Assembly (NCBI GenBank): GCA_016125505.1
Contig: WGLP01000003.1
Coordinates: 248,001-312,000 of the forward strand
DNA: 64,000 nucleotides
From: Gammaproteobacteria bacterium
Lineage (GTDB): Bacteria; Pseudomonadota; Gammaproteobacteria; UBA6429; Thiohalophilaceae
Direction: 5' to 3'
In this document: positions 17,980 to 28,662 of the stretch, in pieces
Numbering within the stretch: the stretch's first letter is position 1
Layout: the number at the start of each line of letters is the position of its first letter
Notes under the pieces: model-generated
Database searches by the model: none
What the model saw: only the letters and a program-made list of their open reading frames with translations
Told to the model about the DNA's origin: nothing
Position numbers and translations under genes: made by a program

Positions 17980-18288
17980 TTAGATCAACAAGCGTTCCAC
18001 GACGCGGCCATTGAGCAGGTGTTCGTTGATGATCTCATCGAGATCGTCCTTATCGACATAGGTGTACCAGACGCCATCCGGATAGACCACCAGCGTCGGC
18101 CCTTGTTCGCAACGTCCCAGGCAACCGGCGATATTGATACGCACGCCGCCTTCGTGATGAATGCCCAGTTCCTTGGTGCGCTTCTTGACGTAATCGCGCA
18201 TGCCGCGCGCATCGAAATCGGCGCAACAGGCCTCGCCGGCCTCACGCTGGTTGGTACAGAAAAATACGTGATATTGGTAAAAGCCCAT
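17980..18288 (-). CDS. Thioredoxin-like (2Fe-2S) ferredoxin
   Basis: A 102-residue protein of the thioredoxin-fold 2Fe-2S ferredoxin family. The cluster cysteines are visible as FFCTNQREAGEACC near residues 11-22 and GCLGRCEQGP near residues 56-60. It resembles the stand-alone ferredoxins and the NuoE domain, and would act as a soluble electron carrier. First gene of the operon with the hydrolase and ABC exporter; the biological link between them is not clear. Confidence 0.88.
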   Translation of the reverse strand: MGFYQYHVFFCTNQREAGEACCADFDARGMRDYVKKRTKELGIHHEGGVRINIAGCLGRCEQGPTLVVYPDGVWYTYVDKDDLDEIINEHLLNGRVVERLLI

Positions 18289-18404
18289 ACGTTTATCCTG
18301 TTTGCCGTAGAGTCACGATCTTACCCCTTGGGGGTTACTTTATAAACGCATTCCGTGACAGGCATGGCTTGCATCGACACTACCGGCTCCGCTATCTTAA
18401 GACC

Positions 18405-19049
18405 ATGACATCACGCCACTATTCCCCGCTGGATCGCCTGATTGATGTGCTGGATACCGGCCTGCGTTCGGTATTTCATGCGGCACCGCCGACCGAGCGC
18501 CCCAACCCGGCGGACGCCCAACCCGACGCCGAATTGAGCGAGCAAGACCGGCAACTGGTCGGCCGCCTGATGCGTATCAATCATGCCGGCGAAGTCTCGG
18601 CACAGGGACTCTATCAGGGGCAGGCCCTCACCGCCCGTCTGCCCGAGGTACGAGACAAGATGCAGCGCGCCGCCGATGAAGAAAACGATCACCTCAACTG
18701 GTGCGCCAGCCGTATTCATGACGTAGGCACCCACACCAGTTATCTCGACCCGTTCTGGTATGCCGGGTCCGTCGCCATCGGCGCCCTCGCCGGTATCGCC
18801 GGCGACAAATGGAGCCTGGGCTTCGTCGCCGAGACCGAGCACCAGGTCGTGCGGCACCTGGATAACCACCTTGCCCAGGTCCATCCCGACGATCAGAAGA
18901 CCCGCGCCATCCTCGAACAGATGCGCGAAGACGAAGGCAAACACGCCACGGTTGCACTGGAGGCCGGCGGCGCACAACTGCCACCACCCATCAAGGCGTT
19001 GATGAAACTCACTTCAAAAGTGATGACGAAGACGGCTTATTGGATTTGA
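18405..19049 (+). CDS. coq7: Demethoxyubiquinone hydroxylase Coq7
   Basis: A 214-residue di-iron monooxygenase of ubiquinone synthesis, hydroxylating the 5/6-position of the demethoxy precursor. Iron ligands are present in RINHAGEVSAQGLYQGQ, ADEENDHLNW, the FVAETEHQV segment and MREDEGKHA. Length agrees with the Pseudomonas enzyme. The ATG at 18405 is preferred; an earlier start at 18369 would add 12 unrelated residues. The order coq7, speD, OsmC, crp, trpC is shared with Pseudomonas. Confidence 0.93.
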   Translation: MTSRHYSPLDRLIDVLDTGLRSVFHAAPPTERPNPADAQPDAELSEQDRQLVGRLMRINHAGEVSAQGLYQGQALTARLPEVRDKMQRAADEENDHLNWCASRIHDVGTHTSYLDPFWYAGSVAIGALAGIAGDKWSLGFVAETEHQVVRHLDNHLAQVHPDDQKTRAILEQMREDEGKHATVALEAGGAQLPPPIKALMKLTSKVMTKTAYWI

Positions 19050-19623
19050 GTTTAATGTGATTTTTCGCTCTCGCTGAGAGCGAGATACTTTCTTTGTACA
19101 GACAAAGAAAGTATCCAAAGAAAACTGCCCCGCTCTCGCAAATCACAGCCTCGCTTATGAAACTGCTCGGGCGATCAGCAGACAGGACATCCATGTCCAG
19201 TCTGCTGACGCTCGCCATCCTTGGCTCGCCCCTGCGGGCGCAACCTGCGCTGTTTCAAAGCGCGTCTGTTGCGACAGCATGGGTTTTATCCACTTAACAA
19301 GATAGAGTGAAGACACAGATAATTCTTTTTTTGTTCTCTCTCAGCGAAACACCCCTTGCGCTGCCGTGAGTGTCGGTTGGTCACACGCAAGGGAAACCCG
19401 TATGGGGCGAGGTAGGATACCGAGCTTTTGTGATGAGCCAGGGATGGCGAATCACAAAATTTCCCTGAGTAGACCAACAAGACACGAACGCTTGGCAGGC
19501 GCGGGGGCGATTTTCTTTCCCCACTTTCTTTGTTCGCACAAAGAAAGTGGGTCGCCCAAGCCACGCAGTGGCGGGCGAAAGGTTTTCACTGAGAAAATTA
19601 ACCGCGGAAGAAAAACAACCCGA
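19050..19623. repeat. Repeat-filled gap with CTTTCTTTG palindromes
   Basis: 574 bases between the convergent coq7 and speD genes without a real gene. Two related palindromes occur: ATACTTTCTTTGT/ACAAAGAAAGTAT at 19085-19114 and CCCACTTTCTTTGT/ACAAAGAAAGTGGG at 19520-19551, each with a 4-base loop. The sequence between carries segments (CATCCATGTCC, CGCCCCTGCGGGCGCAACC, CAAGGGAAACCCGTATGGGG) of a kind I recall as dispersed repeats in other proteobacterial genomes. It appears to be one or two copies of a non-coding mobile or REP-like element. Confidence 0.6.
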
Positions 19624-20427
19624 CTAATTCGTCATGTTGTTCCCGTAGAAGATCTCCAGCATCTCGCGCTCCAGCGCCTTGTGAATCTTGTTGCGCTTGA
19701 GCATGGGAAGATCCTTTTCGTTGATACCGAAGAGATAGTTGTCGAGTACCAGCTCCTTCAGCACCATCTTGGTATGGAAGATATTTTCCTGGTACACGTT
19801 GACATCGATCATCTGATACAACTCCTTGGTGTCCTTGCCGATGAAGTCCTGGATGGAGTTGATGTTGTGGTCGATGTAATACTTTTTGCCCTTGATGTCA
19901 CGGGTAAACCCGCGCACGCGATAATCGGTAATCACGATATCGGAATCGAAACTGTGGATCAGGTAGTTCAATGCCTTCAGCGGTGAAATGCGTCCGCAGG
20001 TCGAGACATCGATATCGGCGCGGAAGGTACTGATCCCCGCATCCGGATGGCTCTCCGGATAGGTGTGCACCGTGATGTGACTTTTATCCAGATGTGCGAC
20101 CACGTCTTCCGGCACCGGCCCGGGCTCTTGCGGATTGGTGAGCTTCTGTGAGGCTACCGGCTCTTCCGAAATCAGCATGGTGACGCTGGCGCCCTGCGGG
20201 TCATAATCCTGGCGTGCAATATTCAGGATATTGGCCCCGATGATCTGGGCCACGTCGGTCAGGATATTTGTCAGTCGCTCGGCGTTGTATTCCTCGTCGA
20301 TATACTCGATATAGGCCTGCTGCTGTTCGGAAGTCTCAGCAAAGTTAATATCATAGATATTGAAACTGAGGGTCTTGGTCAGATTGTTAAACCCGTGCAG
20401 CTTGATTTTACGTTCGACTGATTTCAT
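19624..20427 (-). CDS. speD: S-adenosylmethionine decarboxylase proenzyme
   Basis: A 267-residue proenzyme of the E. coli type (264 residues) that makes decarboxylated SAM for spermidine synthesis. It cleaves itself at a serine to form the pyruvoyl cofactor; the site is visible as [15 protein letters not shown] near residue 117, between Lys and Ser. Further family segments are [20 protein letters not shown] and [17 protein letters not shown]. The start at 20427 follows GGGAGTAGCCGGG; 60 codons of open frame upstream overlap the VOC gene and are rejected. Confidence 0.95.
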   Translation of the reverse strand: MKSVERKIKLHGFNNLTKTLSFNIYDINFAETSEQQQAYIEYIDEEYNAERLTNILTDVAQIIGANILNIARQDYDPQGASVTMLISEEPVASQKLTNPQEPGPVPEDVVAHLDKSHITVHTYPESHPDAGISTFRADIDVSTCGRISPLKALNYLIHSFDSDIVITDYRVRGFTRDIKGKKYYIDHNINSIQDFIGKDTKELYQMIDVNVYQENIFHTKMVLKELVLDNYLFGINEKDLPMLKRNKIHKALEREMLEIFYGNNMTN

Positions 20428-20462
20428 TTTTTCCCGGCTACTCCCGTGTCGTTGAGGCCTGC

Positions 20463-20858
20463 CTACAAATGAGCGAGCGGCGGATGATATATCATCTGGA
20501 CCAGCGTGCCACCTGGATCCAGGCAATAAAAACTCCGGGCACCATCGCGATGGGTCTTGGGCGGCGTCTTCATCTTCACCCCTGCCGCCACCAAAAACTG
20601 GTACCACTGATCGACATCGTCCGACTGTCGTAGCGTAAATCCAATATGATCAAGCCGTTGCGTACCATCCAGTGTAGACGGCGCACGGTGCAAGGCAAGA
20701 TTATCCTTGCCGGAGGTCAGATAGACATTGTCCGCATCCGGACGCCATTCCACCTGCATGCCGAGCAGGTCCACGTAGAAGTGCTCGCAGGCAGCGAGGT
20801 CTTCGACATAGAGGGCAACATGATGAAGTCCGGACGTGGCCGGGGGAGATGTGGTCAT
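20463..20858 (-). CDS. VOC family (glyoxalase-like) protein
   Basis: A 131-residue protein of two beta-alpha-beta-beta-beta modules: [26 protein letters not shown] (first) and [10 protein letters not shown]...[10 protein letters not shown] (second), ending with [17 protein letters not shown]. Conserved metal ligands are His in HHVAL, His in LDHIGF, and possibly Asp/Gln near the end. Members include glyoxalase I, dioxygenases and resistance proteins; the substrate cannot be deduced. ATG at 20858 follows GGGAG. Same strand as speD, 35 bases upstream. Confidence 0.82.
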   Translation of the reverse strand: MTTSPPATSGLHHVALYVEDLAACEHFYVDLLGMQVEWRPDADNVYLTSGKDNLALHRAPSTLDGTQRLDHIGFTLRQSDDVDQWYQFLVAAGVKMKTPPKTHRDGARSFYCLDPGGTLVQMIYHPPLAHL

Positions 20859-20926
20859 GAGGCTACTCCCGCCAGGGTGGAACAAGGGCGCCTATTGTAG
20901 CAAATCCGTCCCCGGGGTATAGCCGA

Positions 20927-22561
20927 TCACGCCGGCTTTAATACACTTTGCCGCACACTGCTCCAGAGCGGCTCGCCAAAGACGCGCCGTATTACCCACG
21001 GCAGGCCAATACTGCCGGCGGACAGCAGATGATCATGAAACTGACATAAATCGAATTGCGGTGAAATGGCCTGCAGGCGGGTGCGCGCCGTGTCGATCAA
21101 GGCCCAGCCGGTGGCATATCCCATGGGCACCGTTGGCGCCTGTGTGTACCAGGTCAGCTCGCCCAGCGCCTGGGCCTGGCTGAATCCCAGGTGTTGGTAC
21201 ATAGTCTTCGCGGCAGCGGCAATGTTCTGGCTGTGGACGTGCAAATCCACATCCAGCAGCACACGCAAGGCGCGCCACAGGCGGTCTTTCAACAAAATAA
21301 ACTGCGACTCCGGCTGCCGGAGAAACCCCTGCTCCGCCATCAATTGCTCGCTATACAAGGCCCAGCCTTCGTACATCGTGGCGGAGATATTGATCAAACG
21401 CGGCAGGCTGCGTGAGACCGTGCGGTTATTGGCGGTCACAAATTGCAGGTGATGTCCGGGCCAGGCCTCGTGGACGCAGGTGTGTTGCAGGCTCACCCGG
21501 TTATGCTCACCCCAACTCGCCTCATCCTGGGGAGGCGTTACATAGTAATACCCGGTCTGCGCCGGATCGGTGGGCATCGGGTTCCAGTAGGCGGCGAAAG
21601 GGATCTGATGGCGCAAAAAGGCCGGCGTCTCCACCACGTGCAAATGCTGTTGCGCCGGGATACTCACCAGGTGCTTGGTTTTGACGAAATCCTGTGCCGC
21701 CTGCATTTGCTCTTTATATAAGGAGAGCAGCGGCTGCGTCGGCCGATATTGCGCCTGGATCCGCGTCATCAACGCCGCCACATTCTCATCACCTTGCAAC
21801 TGGCGCGTGACCTCGCGCAGCTGCGCGGCAACCTCGGCAAACAGTCTCTCGCCAAATGCACGCAGGTGATCCGCGCTGATGTCCAGGCCATGCCGATGCG
21901 TCAGTAACAATTCGAAAATATCGCGACCGCAGGCAACATCGCCCTGGGCCCGGTTGCCGATATCGCGCATCAGAAAATCCGCGTACGTCTGCACGGCCTG
22001 CGCCGCCGCATCCAGTTCCTTGTCCAGTCGAAAACGCTGCAGGATCGAGTTCTGGTGCAAGCCGCGCAGATACTTCACCCCCTCCTCCGCCTCGGTAATC
22101 GCCGCTTCCAGCCACAACGGCGGAATGGATTCCGGTTCGCTCAGCAGGTATTGCTTGGCGCCACGCAGATAACCGGGAATCGCCTGCAGACGCGCACGCA
22201 GCGCCGCGCCGCGGTCACGCACCGGCCGGATAGTCAGTTGATAGATGGCATTGATCGGCAGGAACCGGGTCGGATCGCGCATACGCCAATCCTGATCGAG
22301 CAGCTGCTTGCTTTCGATCAGGGCCTGCCCGTACATCAAATCCAGATCGATTTGCTGATCCATATCGAGTGAATCGGTATTCAGTTCACTCAGGGCATTA
22401 ATCAGTTTTTCGTGTAAGGCGTTTAGTGCACCGATGTCATCGTCGTCATAGGGTGTCAGCAATTCGCTGTAACCCTCGATGCCCAGATCCACCGCGACTT
22501 CCGGATGAAAACGAAACCAGGTGCGATAGTACAGATCGATTAAATCGTTATAGACAGGCAC
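20927..22561 (-). CDS. DUF885 family metallopeptidase-like protein
   Basis: A 544-residue protein of the DUF885 family, distant relatives of zinc carboxypeptidases. The putative zinc site HEAWPGHHLQF lies near residue 355 and a downstream Glu in YEGWALYSEQL fits as the third ligand. There is no signal peptide, so it is probably cytoplasmic, unlike many family members that are exported lipoproteins. Enzymatic role unknown. It is inserted between speD/VOC and OsmC, which are adjacent in Pseudomonas. Confidence 0.85.
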   Translation of the reverse strand: MPVYNDLIDLYYRTWFRFHPEVAVDLGIEGYSELLTPYDDDDIGALNALHEKLINALSELNTDSLDMDQQIDLDLMYGQALIESKQLLDQDWRMRDPTRFLPINAIYQLTIRPVRDRGAALRARLQAIPGYLRGAKQYLLSEPESIPPLWLEAAITEAEEGVKYLRGLHQNSILQRFRLDKELDAAAQAVQTYADFLMRDIGNRAQGDVACGRDIFELLLTHRHGLDISADHLRAFGERLFAEVAAQLREVTRQLQGDENVAALMTRIQAQYRPTQPLLSLYKEQMQAAQDFVKTKHLVSIPAQQHLHVVETPAFLRHQIPFAAYWNPMPTDPAQTGYYYVTPPQDEASWGEHNRVSLQHTCVHEAWPGHHLQFVTANNRTVSRSLPRLINISATMYEGWALYSEQLMAEQGFLRQPESQFILLKDRLWRALRVLLDVDLHVHSQNIAAAAKTMYQHLGFSQAQALGELTWYTQAPTVPMGYATGWALIDTARTRLQAISPQFDLCQFHDHLLSAGSIGLPWVIRRVFGEPLWSSVRQSVLKPA

Positions 22562-22590
22562 AACACATCCCGCAGCTAGCTACGTCTTTT

Positions 22591-23007
22591 TCACGCAGAC
22601 TGAATTTCGTAATCGTGTGTAATCTTCGCGGTCTTGCCCAGCATGATCGAGGCGGAACAGTATTTCTCGGCAGACAGTTCGACGGCACGGGCCACGTGCT
22701 TATCACTCAGGTCCGTGCCTTTCACAATGAAGTGGACATGAATCGCGGTAAATACCTTGGGATCGGTCTCTGCCCGCGTGGCCTCCAGTTCCACCACGCA
22801 GTCTGCCACCGCCTGGCGGGATTTTTTCAGGATCAGGACCACATCGAACGCCGTGCAGCCCCCCATTCCCATCAACAGCATTTCCATGGGCCTTGGCCCC
22901 AGATTGCGCCCGCCATATTCCTGCGCCCCGTCCATGACCACGGCGTGACCACTCTCCGATTCCGCCAGAAAAGTGGCACTTTCCACCCATTTCACCCGTG
23001 CTTTCAT
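22591..23007 (-). CDS. OsmC family protein (YhfA-like)
   Basis: A 138-residue OsmC-fold protein. The conserved cysteines of the peroxidase site appear in MGMGGCTAFDV (Cys near 52) and AEKYCSASIM (Cys near 117). OsmC proteins reduce organic hydroperoxides; the YhfA subgroup found next to crp in Enterobacteria and Pseudomonas has no firmly established substrate. ATG at 23007 follows AAGAGG; nine upstream codons of open frame are rejected. Divergent from crp with about 210 bases between. Confidence 0.9.
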   Translation of the reverse strand: MKARVKWVESATFLAESESGHAVVMDGAQEYGGRNLGPRPMEMLLMGMGGCTAFDVVLILKKSRQAVADCVVELEATRAETDPKVFTAIHVHFIVKGTDLSDKHVARAVELSAEKYCSASIMLGKTAKITHDYEIQSA

Positions 23008-23168
23008 GCAATACCTACCTCTTGAAGTCATCAATCCGTAATTCTGATCCGGCCGGAAAGCAGCCTTGCAGGTATAGTCGCGAAATCTCCCTGTTCAAGC
23101 TCTCCGCACCCGCGCCCATACTAGCCAGTGATCGTCTTCGCATTTTTATCCACACAGATAGGATACCC

Positions 23169-23197
23169 TTGCACCGCCGGAAAAGCACTGGTATACC
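23169..23197 (+). promoter_or_regulatory. Promoter of the crp/vfr gene
   Basis: TTGCAC (23169-23174), 17-base spacer, TATACC (23192-23197). It lies about 50 bases before the gene. Confidence 0.65.
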
Positions 23198-23244
23198 TTT
23201 AATATACCTAAGGACGCCTCATGGCTCTCACTCAAAGGAAATCT

Positions 23245-23883
23245 ATGGCAATTAGTGCACCTCAACAAACCGGAATCGTGTCTCTGGATCGCTTTCTGGA
23301 ACACTGTCATCGTCGCCACTACCCCGCTAAAAGTGTCATTATTTATGCCGGTGACAAACCGGACGTCCTCTATTACATCATCGACGGCTCTGTCACCGTA
23401 TTGATTGAAGACGAAGACGGCCACGAGATTGTACTGGCGTATCTGAACAAGGGTGATTTCTTTGGTGAGATGGGTCTGTTCAGCGATGACCCGAACCGCA
23501 GCGCCTGGGTCCGCACCCGGTCTTCATGCGAAGTTGCGGAAATCAGCTATAACAAATTCCGCCAGCTGTACGCCGACCATCCCGATGTCCTGTTTGCCAT
23601 GGCCTCGCAAATGGCCGCACGCCTGCGCAACACCAGCCGCAAGGTTTCCGACCTCGCCTTCATGGATGTCACCGGCCGCGTTGCCCGCACCCTGCTCGAT
23701 CTGTGCAAACAGCCGGACGCCATGACCCATCCCGACGGCATGCAGATCCGCATCACACGTCAGGAGATTGGCCGTATTGTGGGTTGTTCTCGGGAAATGG
23801 TGGGACGCGTACTCAAGAGCATGGAAGAACAGGATCTCATCTCCGTCAAGGGCAAGACCATTGTGGTCTTTGGCACGCGCTAG
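23245..23883 (+). CDS. crp: cAMP receptor protein (Crp/Vfr)
   Basis: A 212-residue transcription factor very close to Pseudomonas Vfr. The cAMP pocket ([10 protein letters not shown]...RSAWVRTRS) fills residues 70-95 and the DNA-reading helix-turn-helix [22 protein letters not shown] lies near 170-195; the C-terminus [13 protein letters not shown] is nearly identical to Vfr. Two in-frame ATGs (23221 and 23245) each have an AAGGA-like ribosome site; the second gives an N-terminus of Vfr length. Divergent from the OsmC gene and convergent with trpC, as in Pseudomonas. Confidence 0.95.
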   Translation: MAISAPQQTGIVSLDRFLEHCHRRHYPAKSVIIYAGDKPDVLYYIIDGSVTVLIEDEDGHEIVLAYLNKGDFFGEMGLFSDDPNRSAWVRTRSSCEVAEISYNKFRQLYADHPDVLFAMASQMAARLRNTSRKVSDLAFMDVTGRVARTLLDLCKQPDAMTHPDGMQIRITRQEIGRIVGCSREMVGRVLKSMEEQDLISVKGKTIVVFGTR

Positions 23884-23891
23884 TTATTTCA

Positions 23892-24689
23892 TTAACTAAA
23901 CAATTCCTTTAGTTTCGCTCCGGGGTCGTCGGCCGACATAAAGGCCTCCCCGACCAGGAAGGCCTTCACACCCTGCTCGCGCAACAGCTTCACGTCATCC
24001 GGCGTATGAACGCCGCTTTCACTTACCAACAAGACATCCGGCGGGATCTTGCCGAGCATTGACAAGGTAGTATTCAACGAAGTTTCAAAGGTATGCAGAT
24101 TGCGGTTATTGATGCCAATCAGTTTGTTTGGCAAACGCAACGCGCGTTCGAGTTCCTGTTCGTCATGGACTTCGACCAGTACGTCCATGTCCAGATCATG
24201 CGCGATACCGCACAACTCATTCAGTTGATGATCCGTCAGACACGCGACAATCAATAAAATACAATCGGCGCCAAGCGCGCGCGATTCGTAAATCTGGTAC
24301 GGATCGATCATGAAATCCTTGCGCAGGACCGGCAGATTGCTGGCATTGCGTGCCTGTTGCAGATATTCATCACTGCCCTGAAAGTAATCGACATCGGTCA
24401 ATACGGACAGACAGGCCGCACTGGCGCGGGCATAGGACTTGGCGATTTCCACCGGATCAAAATTTTCGCGCATCACGCCCTTGCTCGGCGATGCCTTTTT
24501 TATTTCCGCAATGACTGCGGCCTGATTCAGGGTGATGCGTTCTTCCAGTGCCTCAACAAAACCGCGTGGCGGCGGGGCGCCTTCAATGGCTTCCTTCACC
24601 TGTTCCAACGGTATATTGATCCGGCGTGCGTCGACGATCTCGCCTTTGCGTTCGATGATTTTTTGCAGTATGTCAGGTGTATTGGTCAT
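23892..24689 (-). CDS. trpC: Indole-3-glycerol phosphate synthase
   Basis: A 265-residue TIM-barrel enzyme closing the indole ring in tryptophan synthesis. The signatures [42 protein letters not shown] and [14 protein letters not shown] are complete. It is the monofunctional form without fused TrpF. Start overlaps the trpD stop (ATGA). Last gene of rpe-gph-trpEGDC. Confidence 0.96.
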   Translation of the reverse strand: MTNTPDILQKIIERKGEIVDARRINIPLEQVKEAIEGAPPPRGFVEALEERITLNQAAVIAEIKKASPSKGVMRENFDPVEIAKSYARASAACLSVLTDVDYFQGSDEYLQQARNASNLPVLRKDFMIDPYQIYESRALGADCILLIVACLTDHQLNELCGIAHDLDMDVLVEVHDEQELERALRLPNKLIGINNRNLHTFETSLNTTLSMLGKIPPDVLLVSESGVHTPDDVKLLREQGVKAFLVGEAFMSADDPGAKLKELFS

Positions 24690-25708
24690 GACTTGAATCC
24701 ATTTGAAATTTCGACAAGCTCGTTAAGTTTGTGCATCGCGGCACCGGAGTCGAGTACCTCCTGCGCCCTGGCGACACCCTCCCGGTGGCTGGCGGCAAGA
24801 CCGGCAACATACAATGCGGCACCCGCATTCAGTGCGACGATATCCCGCGCCGGCCCGGCATGGCCCTCAAATACGAGTTTGATGATACCCAGTGATTGTT
24901 GCGCACTGTCGACCACCAGCTCCTTGATCTTGTGCCGGTCGAGGCCAAAGTCTTCTGGCGCGATGGTGTACTCCCTGACTTCGCCGTGCCTGAGTTCCGC
25001 AACATGGGTGGGTGCGCCGATGCTGATCTCGTCCATGCCATCTTCGGAATGTACCACCATCACATGCTGACTGCCGAGTTTTTGTAAAACATGGGCCAGG
25101 GGTTTAACCAAGTTCTTGTCAAAGACGCCTAATAACTGATTGGGCGCACCGGCGGGATTGGTCAGCGGCCCCAGTACGTTGAAGATTGTGCGTACACTCA
25201 TTTCGCGGCGCGGACCAATCGCATGTTTCATCGCACCGTGATGCAAGGGCGCAAACATGAAACCGACACCGACTTTATCGATACACTGCGCGATCTGTTC
25301 TGAGGTCAGATTCAGATTGACCCCGGCGGCCTCCAGCAAATCGGCGCTGCCGCAACTGCTGGTGACGGAACGGTTACCGTGTTTGGCGACCTTGCCGCCG
25401 GCGGCGGCGACAACAAAACAACAGGCGGTGGAAATATTAAACGTGCGCAGACCGTCGCCGCCGGTGCCGACAATATCCACCACGTGATCGCCGCTCACCT
25501 TGACGCCGGTCGCCAGTTCCCGCATCACCTGCGCGGCGGCGGCAATCTCATCGATGGTTTCACCTTTCATGTGCAGGCCGACGAGGAAACCCCCGATCTG
25601 CGCCGGTGTCGCCTGGCCGGTCATGATGGTGTGCATCACACTCGTCATGTCCTCGCTACTCAAATCCTGTTTCGCCATCACGCTGCGAATCGCCGTTGGC
25701 ATGTCCAT
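24686..25708 (-). CDS. trpD: Anthranilate phosphoribosyltransferase
   Basis: A 340-residue enzyme joining anthranilate to PRPP. The PRPP and magnesium sites are visible: [14 protein letters not shown] near 80-92, [19 protein letters not shown] near 108, and the [11 protein letters not shown] segment near 165. The start at 25708 follows GAGGAAAAC; the frame stays open 55 codons upstream inside trpG, which I reject. Coupled to trpC. Confidence 0.96.
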   Translation of the reverse strand: MDMPTAIRSVMAKQDLSSEDMTSVMHTIMTGQATPAQIGGFLVGLHMKGETIDEIAAAAQVMRELATGVKVSGDHVVDIVGTGGDGLRTFNISTACCFVVAAAGGKVAKHGNRSVTSSCGSADLLEAAGVNLNLTSEQIAQCIDKVGVGFMFAPLHHGAMKHAIGPRREMSVRTIFNVLGPLTNPAGAPNQLLGVFDKNLVKPLAHVLQKLGSQHVMVVHSEDGMDEISIGAPTHVAELRHGEVREYTIAPEDFGLDRHKIKELVVDSAQQSLGIIKLVFEGHAGPARDIVALNAGAALYVAGLAASHREGVARAQEVLDSGAAMHKLNELVEISNGFKS

Positions 25709-25733
25709 GTCGTTTTCCTCGCGGTCGTTCGTG

Positions 25734-26318
25734 CTATTTATACGTTTCCAGAAAGTTGCGCAGCAGATCGTGTCCCGGCGTGGTGAGAATCGATTCCGGA
25801 TGGAACTGCACACCCTCGATAGCGAACTCCTTATGGCGCACACCCATGATCTCATCCATACCATTGCCGGCATCCGTTGTCCACGCCGTCACCTCCAGAC
25901 AATCGGGTATCGTCTCTTTCTCGATGACCAGGGAATGATAGCGTGTCGCCTCGAACGGATTGGGCAGGCCCCTGAAGACCCCGACATCCTTGTGATGCAT
26001 CTGCGAGGTCTTGCCGTGCATGATCTGCTTGGCGTGAATGATCCTGCCGCCAAAGGCCTGACCGATACTCTGATGACCAAGGCATACACCCAGGATCGGT
26101 TTCTTACCGGCAAAGCGTTTGATCGTCTCGATAGAGACGCCCGCCTCATTGGGTGTGCACGGGCCCGGCGAGATCACGATGTACTTGGGGTTCAGTTTTT
26201 CAATCTCGGCAAGCGTGATCTTGTCGTTACGATGCACACTGACCTCGACGCCCAGTTCACCGAAATACTGCACCAGGTTGTAGGTAAAGGAGTCGTAATT
26301 ATCGATCATCAATAACAT
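25734..26318 (-). CDS. trpG: Anthranilate synthase, glutamine amidotransferase subunit
   Basis: A 194-residue class I amidotransferase. The catalytic Cys lies in [11 protein letters not shown] near residue 79, and the His-Glu pair in [11 protein letters not shown] near 170. It delivers ammonia from glutamine to TrpE; the same protein often also serves PabB (PabA role), since no separate pabA is visible here. It starts 12 bases after the trpE stop. Confidence 0.95.
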   Translation of the reverse strand: MLLMIDNYDSFTYNLVQYFGELGVEVSVHRNDKITLAEIEKLNPKYIVISPGPCTPNEAGVSIETIKRFAGKKPILGVCLGHQSIGQAFGGRIIHAKQIMHGKTSQMHHKDVGVFRGLPNPFEATRYHSLVIEKETIPDCLEVTAWTTDAGNGMDEIMGVRHKEFAIEGVQFHPESILTTPGHDLLRNFLETYK

Positions 26319-26330
26319 TGTCGGTCTCCT

Positions 26331-27815
26331 CTACTTGTGCGCGCCATCGAGGCCTTGCTCGGCCATGGCCACCGCGCGAAAGATCGCGCGCCCCTTGTTC
26401 ATGGTCTCGTCCCACTCGTTGCGCGGCACCGAGTCATACACGATACCGGCACCCGCCTGGATGTGCAGTGTCTGATCCTTGATCACCGCGGTGCGAATCG
26501 CGATGGCGGTATCCATGTTACCGGACCAGCCGATATAACCCACCGCGCCGGCATACACGCCGCGCTTGACCGGCTCCAGTTCGTCGATGATCTCCATCGC
26601 GCGGATCTTCGGCGCACCGGACACGGTTCCCGCGGGGAACGTGGCGCGCAATACATCCATGGCTGACATGTCGTCCTGGATTTCGCCCGTCACGTTGGAC
26701 ACGATGTGCATTACGTGCGAATACCGCTCGATGATCATCTTCTCGGTGAGCCTGACGCTGCCGGTACGTGCAATACGCCCGACGTCGTTGCGCCCAAGGT
26801 CGATCAGCATCAGGTGCTCGGCGATCTCCTTGGGATCCGCGAGCAGATCTTTTTCCAGCGCCAGGTCCTGCGCTTCGGTTTTGCCGCGCGGACGGGTGCC
26901 GGCGATGGGCCGTACGGTCACCATGCCGTCTTCATAACGCACGAGGATCTCCGGCGAAGAGCCCACCACATGAAAATCATTGAGGTCGAGATAAAACATG
27001 TACGGCGAAGGATTCAGACTGCGCAGGGCGCGATACAGATCCAGGGGCCGGGCATGAAACGGGATCGACATGCGCTGTGAAATCACGACCTGCATGACAT
27101 CACCGTCGATGATGTAGTCTTTGATCCTGTCGACTGCCGCCTCGAAGCCCTGCTGGGTAAAGCCGGAGACAAAATCCGCCTCCGCCACCGTCCGGCTTTT
27201 CACATTGACATGTCGCGTCGTCGCCGTATCCAGTTGCTTGATCAGTTGATCGATACGCGCCTGCGCCCTGGCATAGGCATCCTGCAGCGCGGGGTTGGCG
27301 TGCACGATCAGATACAACTTGCCGCTGAGATTATCGAACACCACGACTTCCTGTGATACCAGCAACAGAATATCCGGCAGCTGCAGGGGATCGTCCTTCA
27401 TCGTATTCGCCAGACGCGATTCGATGTAGCGAATGGTGTCGTAACCGAAGTAACCGACCAGACCGCCGGTGAATTTGGGCAGACCCGGTACCGACGCCAC
27501 CCTGAAGGTTTGCTGATATTGCTCGATCCACGCCAGCGGGTCCGCAACATGCTCTTCCCGCTGCAGAATGTTGTCCTGATACAGACAAACCCGTTTGCCA
27601 TAGACCCGAATCACCTGGCTGCAGGGCAGACCGATGATGGAGTAACGCCCCCATTTCTCACCGCCATGCACGGATTCGAACAGATAGGAATACGGCCCGT
27701 TGGCTAGTTTGAGATAGGTACTGAGCGGGGTATCGAGGTCCGCCAGGACTTCGCGAAGAATGGGAATAGCGGTATAACCCTGGGCGGCAAGCGCCTGAAA
27801 GTCTTGTTCTGTCAT
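26331..27815 (-). CDS. trpE: Anthranilate synthase component I
   Basis: A 494-residue chorismate-using enzyme. The C-terminal catalytic domain shows [50 protein letters not shown] and [19 protein letters not shown], all conserved. The N-terminal region (residues 10-200) carries the feedback site; LLES-type serine equivalents appear in [19 protein letters not shown] follows AGGATTACAATC. I looked for a Trp-codon leader peptide in the 130-base gap to gph and saw none. Confidence 0.96.
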   Translation of the reverse strand: MTEQDFQALAAQGYTAIPILREVLADLDTPLSTYLKLANGPYSYLFESVHGGEKWGRYSIIGLPCSQVIRVYGKRVCLYQDNILQREEHVADPLAWIEQYQQTFRVASVPGLPKFTGGLVGYFGYDTIRYIESRLANTMKDDPLQLPDILLLVSQEVVVFDNLSGKLYLIVHANPALQDAYARAQARIDQLIKQLDTATTRHVNVKSRTVAEADFVSGFTQQGFEAAVDRIKDYIIDGDVMQVVISQRMSIPFHARPLDLYRALRSLNPSPYMFYLDLNDFHVVGSSPEILVRYEDGMVTVRPIAGTRPRGKTEAQDLALEKDLLADPKEIAEHLMLIDLGRNDVGRIARTGSVRLTEKMIIERYSHVMHIVSNVTGEIQDDMSAMDVLRATFPAGTVSGAPKIRAMEIIDELEPVKRGVYAGAVGYIGWSGNMDTAIAIRTAVIKDQTLHIQAGAGIVYDSVPRNEWDETMNKGRAIFRAVAMAEQGLDGAHK

Positions 27816-27945
27816 GATTGTAATCCTGATGTCACAAATAACGCGTTAAAAACGCAACGAGTTGCAACGAGCCTAGAGCCCCTTACGCCATCGCCAGCTT
27901 TGTATCGTTACGTTGTGCATATCAGGTATATTGTTGAGTAAGACT

Positions 27946-28638
27946 TTACGCCGCACCTTGTCGTTGCGCTGACTCCAGCAGCCCTTCGAGTTCGGCCATG
28001 GAATCGATCACGGCATCCGGATGCGCCTCGCGGATGTCCACCCCATGATTATAACCATAACTCATGCAAATGATCTGAAAACCTGCGGCGCGCGCCGCCT
28101 TCACATCACTCACCGAGTCCCCAATCATGGTCGACTGGGCCGGACTGACGCCAAAATGCTTGGCTACATGCAACAAGGGACCCGGGTCCGGCTTCTTGAC
28201 CGGGAGGGTATCGCCGCTCACCACAATCGCAAACTTGTCGTAAATCCCGAGATCTTTCAAGAGGGGTACGGTAAATTGCGCGACCTTGTTGGTCACGCAA
28301 CCCAGTTTATAGCCGGCGCCCTTGAGGTAGGCCAGTCCTTCCTGCACGCCCGGGTACAACACACTGCGCTTGGAGGTATTCTCGGCATACAGATCCAGAA
28401 AGATCGGGTAGGCCTTCTGGAACAGGGCATCATCGGGTTCACCGTCCAGTTGCCCGATGAGCGCGCGCCGGGTCAGACGTTCCACGCCATTGCCGACCCA
28501 CTCCCGCACCCTGGCCTCGTCGTGCGTGGGCATCCCCAACTGCGTCATCATTTCGTTCACGCAAAACGCCAGGTCCGGCACACTGTCCACCAGGGTGCCG
28601 TCCACATCGATCAGGACCATTTCCGGTTTAACTAACAT
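27946..28638 (-). CDS. gph: Phosphoglycolate phosphatase
   Basis: A 230-residue HAD-superfamily phosphatase. Motif I DVDGTLVDSVPDL near residue 11, motif II CVTNKV, motif III Lys in PVKKPDPGPLL and motif IV MIGDSVSDVKAARAAGF are intact. The family removes phosphate from 2-phosphoglycolate, which RuBisCO oxygenation produces, so the gene has an obvious use in this autotroph. Between rpe and trpE in one operon. Confidence 0.93.
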   Translation of the reverse strand: MLVKPEMVLIDVDGTLVDSVPDLAFCVNEMMTQLGMPTHDEARVREWVGNGVERLTRRALIGQLDGEPDDALFQKAYPIFLDLYAENTSKRSVLYPGVQEGLAYLKGAGYKLGCVTNKVAQFTVPLLKDLGIYDKFAIVVSGDTLPVKKPDPGPLLHVAKHFGVSPAQSTMIGDSVSDVKAARAAGFQIICMSYGYNHGVDIREAHPDAVIDSMAELEGLLESAQRQGAA

Positions 28639-28662
28639 CGTATTTTCTCTTCGGCTAAAACA

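Noticed and set aside
27816-27945. Trp attenuator leader before trpE
   Set aside because: No short frame with tandem Trp codons and no terminator/antiterminator pair were found in the gap.
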